A stretch of DNA of 64,000 nucleotides from JASLDZ01 sp038226305 (GTDB lineage Bacteria > Pseudomonadota > Alphaproteobacteria > Caulobacterales > Caulobacteraceae), in assembly GCA_038226305.1 (NCBI GenBank), contig JBBRQN010000015.1, forward strand, positions 1 through 64,000. Direction: 5' to 3'. A program made the position numbers and the translations under genes. Below, in pieces: positions 8,299 to 17,235 of this stretch. Under the pieces are notes generated by a model. The model had not been told where the DNA came from, did no database searches, and worked only from the letters and a program-made list of their open reading frames with translations. How positions within the stretch are numbered: position 1 is the first letter of the stretch; each line of letters starts with the position of its first letter.

Positions 8299-9554
8299 GC
8301 GCGGGCGAGCCCGTCCGCATCATCGGGGCCGGACTGGCCGGTCTGGCCGCGGCGGTGAAGCTGGCCGGGGCGGGCGTGCCGGTAGAGCTTTCGGACGGCG
8401 CAGCGCAGGCGGGCGGGCGCTGCCGCAGCTATCACGACCCGCAGCTCGACATGGTGATCGACAACGGCAACCACCTCGTCCTATCGGGCAACAAGGCCGT
8501 CTACGACTACTTGGGTCGGGTCGGCGCCGCCCACGCCCTGGCCGGGCCTGACAAGGCCGAGTTCCACTGGACCGATATCCGCACCGGCGAGCGCTGGCTC
8601 CTGACGCCGGATGAAGGCCCGATCCCGTTCTGGGTGTTCGACGCGAAGCGCCGCCCGCCGGGCACGCGACTGGCGGATTTCCTGCCCTTGGCCAAGCTGA
8701 TCCGGCCGCCACGGGGCAGGCGCGTGGATCAGGTGGTGCCCGCATCGGGCCCCGCTTGGGAGCGCCTCCTGGAGCCGTTCCTCCTGGCCGTGCTCAACAC
8801 CGCCCCGGCGGAAGGTTCGGCCGATCTCGCCGCCGCCGTCGTGCGCGAGACACTGGCCAAGGGCGGGCGCCACTATCGCCCGAGGATCGCCGAGCCCACG
8901 CTGTCGGCCGCCTTCATCGAGCCTGCCCTGGCCTATCTGGCGACCCGCAGCGCGACGGTCCGCACCGGCCGGCGCCTGCGCGGCATGGAGTTCGCCCCCA
9001 ATCGGGTGAGCACCCTCACCTTTCCCGACGGCACCGAGGCGGTGGGGGAAGGCGCTGCAGTGATCATCGCCGTGCCGCCGCAGCAGGCGCAGGCGCTGGT
9101 GCCCGGACTGTCTGCGCCAACCGAACACCGCGCCATCGTCAACGCCCACTTCAAGATGACGCCGCCCGCGGGCCTCCCCGCCATGATCGGGGTGATCGGC
9201 GGCACGGTGGAGTGGATCTTCGTGTTCGAGGACCGCGTCTCCATCACCGTATCCGGCGCCGACCGGCTGCTGGACGAGCCCCGCGAGGCTCTGGCCCAGC
9301 GCCTGTGGGCCGAGGTGGCCAAGGTTCACGGCCTCGGCCCCGACCTTCCCCCCTGGCAGATCGTGCGCGAGCGCCGCGCCACCTTTGCCGCCACTCCGGA
9401 GCAGGACGCCAAGCGCCCGCCCGCTCAGACCCGGTGGTCGAACCTGATCCTGGCGGGCGATTGGACGCAGACGGGCCTGCCCTCCACCATCGAGGGCGCG
9501 ATCCGCTCCGGCTTCAGGGCCGCCGACTTGGCGCTGCAGGTGCGAAGGGTGTAG
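8295..9554 (+). CDS. hpnE: HpnE, FAD-dependent hydroxysqualene reductase/dehydroxylase
   Basis: Predicted 419 aa flavin amine-oxidase-fold protein. The FAD dinucleotide motif VRIIGAGLAGLAAAVKLA is at the N-terminus, followed by AGGRCRSY. The C-terminal FAD contact region is LILAGDWTQTGLPSTIEGA. It catalyses the last step to squalene from hydroxysqualene. The GTG start at 8295 overlaps the hpnD TGA. After the stop at 9554 there is a 20-base gap before squalene-hopene cyclase, the only spacer within this operon. Confidence 0.94.
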   Translation: MSAGEPVRIIGAGLAGLAAAVKLAGAGVPVELSDGAAQAGGRCRSYHDPQLDMVIDNGNHLVLSGNKAVYDYLGRVGAAHALAGPDKAEFHWTDIRTGERWLLTPDEGPIPFWVFDAKRRPPGTRLADFLPLAKLIRPPRGRRVDQVVPASGPAWERLLEPFLLAVLNTAPAEGSADLAAAVVRETLAKGGRHYRPRIAEPTLSAAFIEPALAYLATRSATVRTGRRLRGMEFAPNRVSTLTFPDGTEAVGEGAAVIIAVPPQQAQALVPGLSAPTEHRAIVNAHFKMTPPAGLPAMIGVIGGTVEWIFVFEDRVSITVSGADRLLDEPREALAQRLWAEVAKVHGLGPDLPPWQIVRERRATFAATPEQDAKRPPAQTRWSNLILAGDWTQTGLPSTIEGAIRSGFRAADLALQVRRV

Positions 9555-9574
9555 TTTCCCGCCGTCTCGGGGAG

Positions 9575-11560
9575 ATGCGAACTCACATGTACGACCTGGG
9601 CCAGATTCCGCCTGAAGACGGGCCGACCGATCTCGACCGCGCCGTCACCCGCGCCGCCGAGGGCCTCGCGCGCTTCCAGAGGCCGGACGGCCACTGGGTG
9701 TTCGAGCTGGAAGCCGACGCCACGATCCCCGCCGAATATCTCCTGCTGAAGCACTACCTCGGCGAGCCGGAAGACCTCGAGCAGGAGCGGAAGATCGCCA
9801 ATTACCTGCGCCGCATCCAGAGCGCGTCGCACGGTGGCTGGCCGCTCTATGAAGGCGGGGCCTTCGACATCTCCGCCACCGTGAAGGCCTACTACGCGCT
9901 GAAGATGGCGGGCGATGACGTTGCCGCCCCGCACATGGCCCGAGCCCGGGCGGCGGTGCTGGCGGCGGGGGGTGCGGGGGCGGTGAACGTGTTCACCAAG
10001 ATCCAGCTCGCCCTCTTCGGAGCTGGCCCGTGGGGTGCGATCCCGACCATGCCGCCGGAGATCATCCTTCTGCCCCGATGGTTTCCGATCCACCTGTCGA
10101 AGATGAGCTATTGGGCGCGCACGGTGATCGTGCCGCTGCTGGTTCTGCAGGCGAAGAAGCCCGTGGCCAGGAACGCTCGCGGCGTGAAAGTGGACGAGTT
10201 GTTCGCAGCGCCCGGAACCCGCCCGCCGCCCAAGCCCACGCACCAGAAGCTCGCGTGGAAGATCGGGTTCGAGGCGCTGGATGTGGTGCTGAAGGCGGTG
10301 GACGGCCGGTGGCCGAAGCCCCTGCGCGCCCGTGCCATCGCCCGGTGCGAGGCCTTCGTGGTGGAGCGGCTGAACGGCGAGGATGGCCTCGGCGCCATCT
10401 ACCCGGCGATGGCCAACAGCGTGATGATGTTCGACACGCTGGGCTACGCGGAGGACCACCCGCATCGGGCCATCGCCAGAAGGTCGGTGGAGAAGCTGGT
10501 CGTCGTGAACCCCGAGGGGCGCTCGGCAGACGAGATCTACTGCCAGCCCTGCGTCTCGCCGGTGTGGGATACGGCGCTGGCCGCCCATGCCATGCTGGAG
10601 GCCGGGGGCGAGGATGCCGAGCGTCGCGCCGCGGCCGCCCTGGCGTGGCTCAAGCCCCTGCAGGTGCTCGACGTGAAGGGCGACTGGGCGGAGGAGCGGC
10701 CGGACGTGCGCCCCGGCGGCTGGGCCTTCCAGTACCGCAACGACCACTACCCCGACCTGGACGACACCGCGGTGGTGGTGATGGCGATGGACCGGGCGCG
10801 CGGCCCGCTCGGCGCGAAAGGCTACGACGAGGCCATCGCGCGGGGCGAGGAGTGGACCGTCGGCCTGCAGTCGAAGAATGGCGGCTGGGGCGCCTTCGAT
10901 GCGGACAACACCTACCACTACCTGAACAACATTCCGTTCGCGGATCATGGTGCCCTGCTGGACCCTCCGACAGCGGACGTGTCGGCGCGCTGCATCTCCA
11001 TGCTGGCGCAGCTAGGCGAACCCCGAGACTCGACCCGGATGCGCGCCGCCATCGACTACCTGCGCAGGGATCAGGAGGCGGACGGTTCGTGGTTCGGCCG
11101 CTGGGGCGTGAACTACATCTACGGCACCTGGTCGGCCCTGTGCGCGCTGAACGCCGCCGGGCTGGGGTCAGCGGACGACAGCGCCAGGCGGGGTGCCGAC
11201 TGGCTCCTCTCCATCCAGAACGCGGACGGCGGGTGGGGCGAAAGCTGCGACAGCTATGCTCTGGACTACAAGGGCTACCAGCCGTTCCGCTCCACGGCCT
11301 CGCAGACGGCGTGGGCGCTTCTGGGGCTGATGGCGGCGGGGCGGAGCGACGATCCGGCCGTGGCCAAGGGCATCGCCTGGCTCTCCGCGCAGCAGAAACC
11401 AGACGGGCTCTGGGACGAGGAGAGCTATTCCGGCGGCGGGTTCCCGCGAGTGTTCTACCTGCGCTACCACGGCTATGCGAAGTTCTTCCCCCTGTGGGCG
11501 CTGGCCCGCTATCGCAACCTGCAGCGCTCCAACACCCGCGAGGTGGCTTGGGGGATGTGA
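9575..11560 (+). CDS. shc: Squalene-hopene cyclase
   Basis: Predicted 661 aa, normal length for the family. It cyclises squalene to hopene and hopanol at the inner membrane. The catalytic acid motif DLDDTA lies near residues 394-399. Several QW repeats are visible: QRPDGHW near the N-terminus, QSKNGGWGAF, QEADGSWFGRWG, QNADGGWGE and QKPDGLWDE. The ATG at 9575 follows GGGGAG with no spacer, so ATG 9587 (four codons later, 12 bases from the same GGGGAG) could be the true start. The stop overlaps the hpnG GTG as GTGA. Confidence 0.96.
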   Translation: MRTHMYDLGQIPPEDGPTDLDRAVTRAAEGLARFQRPDGHWVFELEADATIPAEYLLLKHYLGEPEDLEQERKIANYLRRIQSASHGGWPLYEGGAFDISATVKAYYALKMAGDDVAAPHMARARAAVLAAGGAGAVNVFTKIQLALFGAGPWGAIPTMPPEIILLPRWFPIHLSKMSYWARTVIVPLLVLQAKKPVARNARGVKVDELFAAPGTRPPPKPTHQKLAWKIGFEALDVVLKAVDGRWPKPLRARAIARCEAFVVERLNGEDGLGAIYPAMANSVMMFDTLGYAEDHPHRAIARRSVEKLVVVNPEGRSADEIYCQPCVSPVWDTALAAHAMLEAGGEDAERRAAAALAWLKPLQVLDVKGDWAEERPDVRPGGWAFQYRNDHYPDLDDTAVVVMAMDRARGPLGAKGYDEAIARGEEWTVGLQSKNGGWGAFDADNTYHYLNNIPFADHGALLDPPTADVSARCISMLAQLGEPRDSTRMRAAIDYLRRDQEADGSWFGRWGVNYIYGTWSALCALNAAGLGSADDSARRGADWLLSIQNADGGWGESCDSYALDYKGYQPFRSTASQTAWALLGLMAAGRSDDPAVAKGIAWLSAQQKPDGLWDEESYSGGGFPRVFYLRYHGYAKFFPLWALARYRNLQRSNTREVAWGM

Positions 11561-12207
11561 GCGGCCCACCGGCGGGCTGGGAGGGCTGGCTGGCGGTCTG
11601 CGGGCTCAAGCGTGAGGCGGCGATCTGGGGCGGCCGGGCCGTTGTCGGCGGCGGGCGGTCCGATGCCCTGGCGCTGCGGCTGGAGGCAGCCATAGCCGGC
11701 GAGCGCCCTCGCGGCCTGATCAGCTTCGGGGTGGCCGGCGGGCTGCTCGACAGCCTGGAGATCGGCCATGTGATCGCGGCCGAGAGCGTCGTCACCCAGG
11801 CCGGCGAGCGCTGGGGCTGCGACGCGCTCGCCCGTGCTCGACTGCCGGGCTCCGCAGGCGTCGTGGTGGGTGGCGATACGGTGCTGAGCAGCCCGCAAGA
11901 GAAGGCCGCGCACCAGAACCTCGGCACCCTCGTGGACATGGAGAGCCATGTCGCCGCCCGAGCCGCCGCACACCACGCCCTGCCGCTGGCCGTGCTTCGC
12001 GTGGTTTCGGACGCGGCGGGCCATGCCCTGCCGCCCGCCGCGATCGCAGGCATGGGGCCGGACGGCGACATCGACGTGTGGGCCGTGATCGCCGGCCTCG
12101 CCCGCGATCCGCGCCAGCTTCCCGCGCTCCTGCGCATGGGTCGCGACAGCGGGATCGCCTTCGGGCGCCTCGTGGCCGCCCGGCGCGAGATGGTCTCCCG
12201 TCAGTAG
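11557..12207 (+). CDS. hpnG: HpnG, adenosylhopane nucleosidase/phosphorylase
   Basis: Predicted 216 aa nucleoside phosphorylase-fold protein. Motifs are GLISFGVAGGLLDSLEIG near residue 50 and VDMESHVAA near 130, the Glu in the latter contacting the ribose in this fold. HpnG removes adenine from adenosylhopane (the HpnH product) to give ribosylhopane. The GTG start at 11557 overlaps the cyclase stop by 4 bases. The enzyme that supplies its substrate, hpnH, is on the other strand about 1 kb downstream. Confidence 0.9.
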   Translation: MSGPPAGWEGWLAVCGLKREAAIWGGRAVVGGGRSDALALRLEAAIAGERPRGLISFGVAGGLLDSLEIGHVIAAESVVTQAGERWGCDALARARLPGSAGVVVGGDTVLSSPQEKAAHQNLGTLVDMESHVAARAAAHHALPLAVLRVVSDAAGHALPPAAIAGMGPDGDIDVWAVIAGLARDPRQLPALLRMGRDSGIAFGRLVAARREMVSRQ

Positions 12208-12255
12208 TAGCAGCCCCGAAATCCTGGCGGCCCTGCCGCGTGAGAGACAACCCGC

Positions 12256-13041
12256 ATGGCTTCGACAGCGCAGATCAACGGCAAACTCTGGGGCGCCTCG
12301 CCCCGCGACTGGGCCGACCTTCAGGAGGGCTCGGCCCTCGCCGCCTTCGAGGCTGTGCTCGGCCGGGGCGGGGTTGAACCTGGCGTGCGCTATCTCGACG
12401 TGGGCTGCGGCTCTGGCATGGCGGCGCAGATCGCCGCGGCGCGGGGGGCCAGCGTGACAGGGGTCGACGCCGCAGAGCCGCTTCTGGCCATCGCCCGGGA
12501 GCGCACGCCCAAGGGCGACTTCCGCGTCGCCGATCTGGAGACCCTTCCCTTCGCAGACGGCGCCTTCGACTTCACCACTGGCTTCAACGCCTTCCAGTAT
12601 GCGGGCGAGCCGGTGAAGGCGGTGCGGGAAGCCGCGCGCGTCACCCGGCGCGGCGGCACGGTGGCCCTGGTGGTCTGGGGCGAGCCTGCGTCCATGCAGG
12701 CCACCGCCATGCTCACAGCCCTGCGCACCCTGATGCCGCCGCCGCCCCCCGGCGCGGCCGGGCCGTTCGCCCTCTCCGAACCGGGCGCTCTGCGCAAGCT
12801 CGCGACAGACGCGGGGCTAGATCCCGGGGCGGCGTTCGACGTGGATTCGGTGATCGCCTACCCCAACCTCGAAACGGCGGTGCGGGGCTGGAACGCATCC
12901 GGCGTGGCGGCCCGGGCAGCGGCGAACTCCAGCGCGGAGGCCGTCACGGCAGCCCACCGGGAGGCCCTGGCGGCGTTCGCGCACGACGACGGAACCTACC
13001 AGATCACCGCCCGCTTCAAGTGCCTGTTCGGCCGGGCCTAG
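12256..13041 (+). CDS. Class I SAM-dependent methyltransferase in the hopanoid locus
   Basis: Predicted 261 aa. SAM motif I is LDVGCGSG at residues 47-54, followed by VTGVDAAEPLL (motif II) and a post-motif region FDFTTGFNAFQYA. The fold resembles UbiE/Methyltransf_11 small-molecule enzymes. The substrate cannot be read from sequence. It begins 48 bases after hpnG on the same strand and is the last gene before a bidirectional hairpin, so it is probably co-transcribed with the hopanoid genes. Known hopanoid methylases HpnP and HpnR are radical SAM proteins, so this would be a different chemistry, such as O- or N-methylation of the side chain. A housekeeping methyltransferase placed by chance is equally possible. 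Confidence 0.85.
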   Translation: MASTAQINGKLWGASPRDWADLQEGSALAAFEAVLGRGGVEPGVRYLDVGCGSGMAAQIAAARGASVTGVDAAEPLLAIARERTPKGDFRVADLETLPFADGAFDFTTGFNAFQYAGEPVKAVREAARVTRRGGTVALVVWGEPASMQATAMLTALRTLMPPPPPGAAGPFALSEPGALRKLATDAGLDPGAAFDVDSVIAYPNLETAVRGWNASGVAARAAANSSAEAVTAAHREALAAFAHDDGTYQITARFKCLFGRA

Positions 13042-13049
13042 CTTCGATC

Positions 13050-13077
13050 AGACCTCCCCTGCGAGCGGGGGAGGTCT
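13050..13077. terminator. bidirectional hairpin between methyltransferase and hpnH
   Basis: A 10-bp perfect stem (AGACCTCCCC / GGGGAGGTCT, 8-base loop) lies between two convergent genes, 8 bases past each stop. It has no strong T-run. Confidence 0.6.
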
Positions 13078-13085
13078 AGCTGATC

Positions 13086-14273
13086 TTACTCCGCGGCGAT
13101 CACGGGCTCGCGGTTGCGCTTCTTCTTGGTGATGTCGATGGTCTGGAGCTTGCCGGAGCGGATCTCCTCCAGCTTCTGCTCCACGTGGGTGGAGTAGACG
13201 TCCTGGGCGGGGCGCTGGCGGGAGAGGTCGATCTCGGGCGCGAAGTCGCCGGTGGTCTTGATGCCGCCGAACGCCACCTTCATCATCTTGAGCGGGTTCT
13301 TCAGCGTCTCCTTCACGGCGGAGCCCTCGAAGCCGCAGTGGACCATGCAGTCGGCGCACTTCTCGTAGTTGCCGACGCCGTACTTCTCCCACTCGGTGCC
13401 TTCCATCAGCTCCGCGTAGGTGTCCACATAGCCTTCGCCGAGGAGGTAGCAGGGCTTCTGCCAGCCGAAGACGGTGCGCAGCGGCATCGACCACGGGGTG
13501 CAGCCGAAGGTCTCGTTGCCGGCCAGGAAGTTGAGGAACAGGTCAGACTGCGTGAACTCCCACTTCTTGGCGGCGCCCTTGCGCTTCTGGCCCTCGGCGA
13601 AGAAGTCGCGGAAGAAGGTCTTGGTCTTCTGGCGGTTCAGGAAGTGCGCCTGATCGGGCGCGCGCTCATAGGCGTAGCCGGGCGAGAGGGTCACGCCCAC
13701 GTCCAGCGTCTTCATCTCGTCCATGAAGGCGGCCATGCGCAGGGGGTCGGCGCCGTCGAACAGGGTGCAGTTGATCTGCACGCGGAAGCCCTTGGCCTTG
13801 GCGACCTTGATGGCCTCCACCGCCTTGGTGAACACGCCTTCCTGGCACACGGCGTGGTCGTGCATGGCTTCGTCGCCGTCGAGGTGGATCGACCACGAGA
13901 AGTACTTGTTGGGCTTGTACTTATCGATCTGCTTCAGCAGCAGCAGCGCGTTGGTGCAGACGATGGTGATCTTCTTGCGGGCGATGGAGCCCTCGACGAT
14001 CTGCGGCAGGTCCTTGTGGAGCAGGGGCTCGCCGCCGGCGATCACCACGCCCGGCGCGCCGCACTCGTCGATCGCCTGCATGCACTGCTCGTAGGACAGG
14101 CGCTGGTTCAGGATCTCGTCGACGTAGTCGATCTTGCCGCAGCCGGCGCAGGCCAGGTTGCAGCGGAACAGGGGCTCCAGCATCAGCACCAGGGGATACT
14201 TCTCAACCCCGGCCAGGTGCTTGCCGAGAACGTATTTGCCGACCGTCACGGTCTGCGTCAGCGAGATGCTCAT
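13086..14273 (-). CDS. hpnH: HpnH, adenosylhopane synthase (radical SAM)
   Basis: Predicted 395 aa. HpnH joins the 5'-deoxyadenosyl radical to diploptene, the first step in making C35 hopanoids. The radical SAM cluster motif CNLACAGC is at residues 38-45, with GGEPLL for SAM binding. A second Cys group, CADCMVHC near residue 300, suggests an additional cluster or zinc site common to this family. The start at 14273 lies 14 bases past the ispH stop, so ispH and hpnH form one minus-strand unit of two Fe-S enzymes. Confidence 0.94.
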   Translation of the reverse strand: MSISLTQTVTVGKYVLGKHLAGVEKYPLVLMLEPLFRCNLACAGCGKIDYVDEILNQRLSYEQCMQAIDECGAPGVVIAGGEPLLHKDLPQIVEGSIARKKITIVCTNALLLLKQIDKYKPNKYFSWSIHLDGDEAMHDHAVCQEGVFTKAVEAIKVAKAKGFRVQINCTLFDGADPLRMAAFMDEMKTLDVGVTLSPGYAYERAPDQAHFLNRQKTKTFFRDFFAEGQKRKGAAKKWEFTQSDLFLNFLAGNETFGCTPWSMPLRTVFGWQKPCYLLGEGYVDTYAELMEGTEWEKYGVGNYEKCADCMVHCGFEGSAVKETLKNPLKMMKVAFGGIKTTGDFAPEIDLSRQRPAQDVYSTHVEQKLEEIRSGKLQTIDITKKKRNREPVIAAE

Positions 14274-14287
14274 CTGTCGTTGTGTCC

Positions 14288-15265
14288 TTAAGCGACCGGT
14301 TCGGCGACGGCGGCAGCACGATCGGCCACTCGCGCATCCGGCCGAAGCGGCCCGGGCAGGCGGAATTCAATGTTCTCGGAGATGCCGTTCATCTGCGTCA
14401 CCTCCACGTCGTCATCCAGCGCGCGAAGCGCCGCGATCACCTGCAGGATCAGTTCCTCAGGGGCCGAAGCGCCCGCCGTGAGGCCGATCACCGTGTGACC
14501 CTTGATCCAGTCGGGATCGAGAGACAGGCCGTCGGCGACGAGGTGGCTGGGAACGCCCAGCTCCTCCCCGATCTCGACCAGGCGGTTGGAGTTGGAACTG
14601 TTCTTGGCCCCCACCACGAGGATGGTGTCGGCCACGCCCGCCAGATCGCGCACCGCGGTCTGGCGGTTCTGGGTGGCGTAGCAGATGTCGTTCACGTCGG
14701 GCCCGATCACGTCGTGGTAGCGCGACTTCAGGGCGCCGATCACGCCGCGGGTGTCGTCCACCGAGAGCGTGGTCTGAGTGATGTAGGCGATCGGGGTGTC
14801 GAGCGGGATGGCGAGGGCCGCCACGTCGCCCTCGGTGGCGACGAGATGCACGGGAGCGTCGATCTGGCCGATGGTGCCCTCGACCTCCGGGTGCCCGGCA
14901 TGGCCGATCATCACCAGCGTGCGGCCGCGGCTTACATATTTGCGGCCCTGAGCGTGGACCTTGGAGACCAGGGGGCAGGTGGCATCCATCACCGGCAGGC
15001 TGCGGGCCTTGGCAGCATCCACCACCGACCGGGCCACGCCGTGGGCAGAGAACACGGTGACGGCACCGGTGGGCACCTGGTCCAGCTCTTCAACAAAGAT
15101 GGCGCCCTGGGCCTTGAGGCTGTCGACCACATGCTTGTTGTGGACGATCTCGTGACGCACGTAGACGGGTGCCCCGAACTTCTCGAGGGACTTCTCGACG
15201 ATGTCGATGGCGCGCACCACGCCCGCGCAGAACCCGCGAGGCTGCGCCAGAACGACCTTCAGCAT
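14288..15265 (-). CDS. ispH: IspH, 4-hydroxy-3-methylbut-2-enyl diphosphate reductase
   Basis: Predicted 325 aa Fe-S enzyme making IPP and DMAPP in the last MEP-pathway step. The three cluster cysteines lie in RGFCAGV (Cys13), DATCPLV and DICYATQNRQ. The substrate-binding SAHGV and NSSNSNRL motifs are present. The ATG at 15265 is preceded by AAGGAG with good spacing, so the 18-codon upstream extension is rejected. It is divergent from ispG across about 180 bases and precedes hpnH in the same unit. Confidence 0.96.
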   Translation of the reverse strand: MLKVVLAQPRGFCAGVVRAIDIVEKSLEKFGAPVYVRHEIVHNKHVVDSLKAQGAIFVEELDQVPTGAVTVFSAHGVARSVVDAAKARSLPVMDATCPLVSKVHAQGRKYVSRGRTLVMIGHAGHPEVEGTIGQIDAPVHLVATEGDVAALAIPLDTPIAYITQTTLSVDDTRGVIGALKSRYHDVIGPDVNDICYATQNRQTAVRDLAGVADTILVVGAKNSSNSNRLVEIGEELGVPSHLVADGLSLDPDWIKGHTVIGLTAGASAPEELILQVIAALRALDDDVEVTQMNGISENIEFRLPGPLRPDARVADRAAAVAEPVA

Positions 15266-15444
15266 TGCGACTCCTTGAGCGTCGCGACCGCAGGGAGGCG
15301 TCGCGGACTCGAACTGCAAGGATAGGTCGGGATGACGGCTACCGAAAGGCGCCTGTTCATGTTGGCCGGCAAGGGAGGCGAAATCGCCACACCTGCACGC
15401 ACGAATGGCCCACTCGACTTCACCCTACGCGCTAGCAGGACTAT
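15266..15444. promoter_or_regulatory. divergent ispH / ispG promoter region
   Basis: This 179-base gap separates the starts of the last two MEP-pathway genes. It should hold both promoters. No operator-like repeat was recognised here. Confidence 0.4.
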
Positions 15445-16644
15445 ATGCCGCCTATGAGCGCGATGCACGACGATCACCGGTCCGTTCGGCCCTGGCGCAT
15501 GATCCAGCGGCGCAAGAGCCGCAAGATCAACGTCGGCAAGGTGGAGGTGGGGGGCGATGCGCCCATCACCGTGCAGTCCATGACCAACACGGTCACATCC
15601 GACGCCAGCGCCACCATCGGCCAGATCCGCGAGCTGGAAGAGGCCGGCGCCGACATCGTGCGCGTCTCCTGCCCGGACAAGGAATCGACCGAGGCGTTCA
15701 AGATCATAGCCAAGGCGGCCCTCGTGCCGCTCGTCGCCGACATCCACTTTCACTACAAGCGCGGCATCGAAGCCGCCGAGGCGGGTGCCGCCTGCCTGCG
15801 AATCAACCCGGGCAACATCGGCAGCAAGGACCGGGTTCGCGACGTGGTTCAGGCCGCCCGGAACAACGGCTGCAGCATGCGCATCGGCGTCAACGCCGGT
15901 TCGCTCGAGCCGCACCTCCTCGAAAAGTACGGTGAGCCGTGCCCCGCCGCGATGGTGGAAAGCGCCCTGTTCCACGCCAACATCCTGCGCGATCTCGACT
16001 TCCACGAGTTCAAGATCAGCGTGAAGGCGAGCGATCCCTTCCTGACCGTGGCCGCGTACAACGAGCTGGCCGACGCCATCGACTGCCCGCTGCACCTGGG
16101 CGTGACCGAGGCCGGCCCGCTGCGCTCCGGCACGATCAAGAGCGCCATCGGCCTTGGCAACATGCTGTGGGCGGGCATCGGCGACACCATCCGCGTGTCG
16201 CTGGCGGCCGACCCCGTCGAGGAGATCAAGGTCGGCTTCGACATCCTGAAGTCGCTGGGCCTGCGCCACCGGGGCGTGAACATCATCGCCTGCCCCAGCT
16301 GCGCCCGTCAGGGCTTCAACGTGATCGAGACTGTGCAGCGGCTGGAGGAGCGGCTGGCGCACATCTCGACGCCGCTTTCGCTCAGCATCATCGGCTGCGT
16401 GGTGAACGGGCCGGGCGAAGCCCTGATGACCGACGTGGGCTTCACCGGCGGCGGCGCCGGCAAGTCCACCGGCATGGTCTATCTGGCCGGAAAGATCGAC
16501 CACAAGCTCGGCAACGAGGACATGGTGGAGCACATCGCGGGCCTCGTGGAGAAGAAGGCCGCCGAGCTGGATGCAGCCGAAGCCGCCCGGCTCGCCGCCA
16601 CACCCTTGGTCGAGCGCACCCTCGAGAAGCTCTCCGCCGGGTGA
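15445..16644 (+). CDS. ispG: IspG, 4-hydroxy-3-methylbut-2-en-1-yl diphosphate synthase
   Basis: Predicted 399 aa, TIM-barrel plus Fe-S domain. N-terminal marks are APITVQSMTNT and ADIVRVSCPD. The C-terminal [4Fe-4S] cysteines are CPSC near residue 285 and GCVVNGPGEA near 318. It converts MEcPP to HMBPP, the substrate of IspH. Starts at 15445 and at 15454 (three codons later) are both plausible. The stop overlaps the GTG of the next small gene (GTGA). Confidence 0.95.
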   Translation: MPPMSAMHDDHRSVRPWRMIQRRKSRKINVGKVEVGGDAPITVQSMTNTVTSDASATIGQIRELEEAGADIVRVSCPDKESTEAFKIIAKAALVPLVADIHFHYKRGIEAAEAGAACLRINPGNIGSKDRVRDVVQAARNNGCSMRIGVNAGSLEPHLLEKYGEPCPAAMVESALFHANILRDLDFHEFKISVKASDPFLTVAAYNELADAIDCPLHLGVTEAGPLRSGTIKSAIGLGNMLWAGIGDTIRVSLAADPVEEIKVGFDILKSLGLRHRGVNIIACPSCARQGFNVIETVQRLEERLAHISTPLSLSIIGCVVNGPGEALMTDVGFTGGGAGKSTGMVYLAGKIDHKLGNEDMVEHIAGLVEKKAAELDAAEAARLAATPLVERTLEKLSAG

Positions 16645-16997
16645 AGCCGCGCCGCGCCAGAGCCGGAAGCTGGGCGTGGAGCACGATGCTCCTCGCCCTG
16701 CTCGTGCTGCTGGCCGGCCCGGTCATGCCCGCTTCCGCCCTGTCGCCCTCGGGCATTGAAGCTGGCGGCGGGTGCGTGGAGATGGCCACCGGCAGCCCCG
16801 CGGCGACCAAAGCCACTCAGGGAGGGGCCGCCAAATCCCTCTGCGCCGACACCTGTGGCGTGGCGTGTCAGTTGATCGTGGCGCCCGCCTCCACCGTTTC
16901 GCCCCCGGCACCGCACAGAATCGCGACGGCCGGGCCACGCCTCGCCCGCCCCCTGTGGGGCCGGAACATCGCACCCGATCCGCCCCGCCCCCGCTGA
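16641..16997 (+). CDS. Small secreted Cys-containing protein coupled to ispG
   Basis: Predicted 118 aa, unknown function. The GTG start overlaps the ispG stop as GTGA. A basic N-terminus and a hydrophobic stretch ending PASA fit a Sec signal peptide. The mature part has four cysteines, one isolated and three in CADTCGVAC, and ends with a Pro/Arg tail (APDPPRPR). This layout recalls short copper- or metal-linked periplasmic proteins of alphaproteobacteria, but I cannot place it in a family. Placement between ispG and a six-cysteine peptide suggests a metal- or redox-linked pair; that is inference. Confidence 0.65.
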   Translation: MKPRRARAGSWAWSTMLLALLVLLAGPVMPASALSPSGIEAGGGCVEMATGSPAATKATQGGAAKSLCADTCGVACQLIVAPASTVSPPAPHRIATAGPRLARPLWGRNIAPDPPRPR

Positions 16998-17052
16998 GCT
17001 CCGACTTCAGACAGACGTCTTTTTCTCTTCAATCTGAAAATCGGAAATTCAC

Positions 17053-17202
17053 ATGACACGCATCCTGACCACGGCAGCCCTGCTGCTCGTCGCCTCCGCC
17101 GGAGCCGCCTACGCGGCCGCTCCCGAAGCGGTAACCAAGGCCGTCTCGGCCTGCTGCGCCGTCGGCGCCGCCTGTTGCGGCGTCGGCAGCCCGTGCTGCT
17201 GA
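17053..17202 (+). CDS. 49-aa secreted peptide with CCx5CCx5CC motif
   Basis: Short ORF of 49 codons. The first 21-22 residues form a textbook signal peptide (MTRILTTAALLLVASAG, ending AYA-A). The mature peptide of about 27 residues ends in three evenly spaced Cys pairs, CC-x5-CC-x5-CC, with only Gly/Ala/Val/Ser/Pro between them. CGGAAA lies 9-14 bases before the ATG as a weak ribosome site. A terminator hairpin follows at 17241. Six paired cysteines in so small a peptide suggest metal chelation or cross-linking in the periplasm. No family was recognised. Confidence 0.6.
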   Translation: MTRILTTAALLLVASAGAAYAAAPEAVTKAVSACCAVGAACCGVGSPCC

Positions 17203-17235
17203 TCTAGCCTGTCGACCTGAGCCGCAAGGTTGAGG

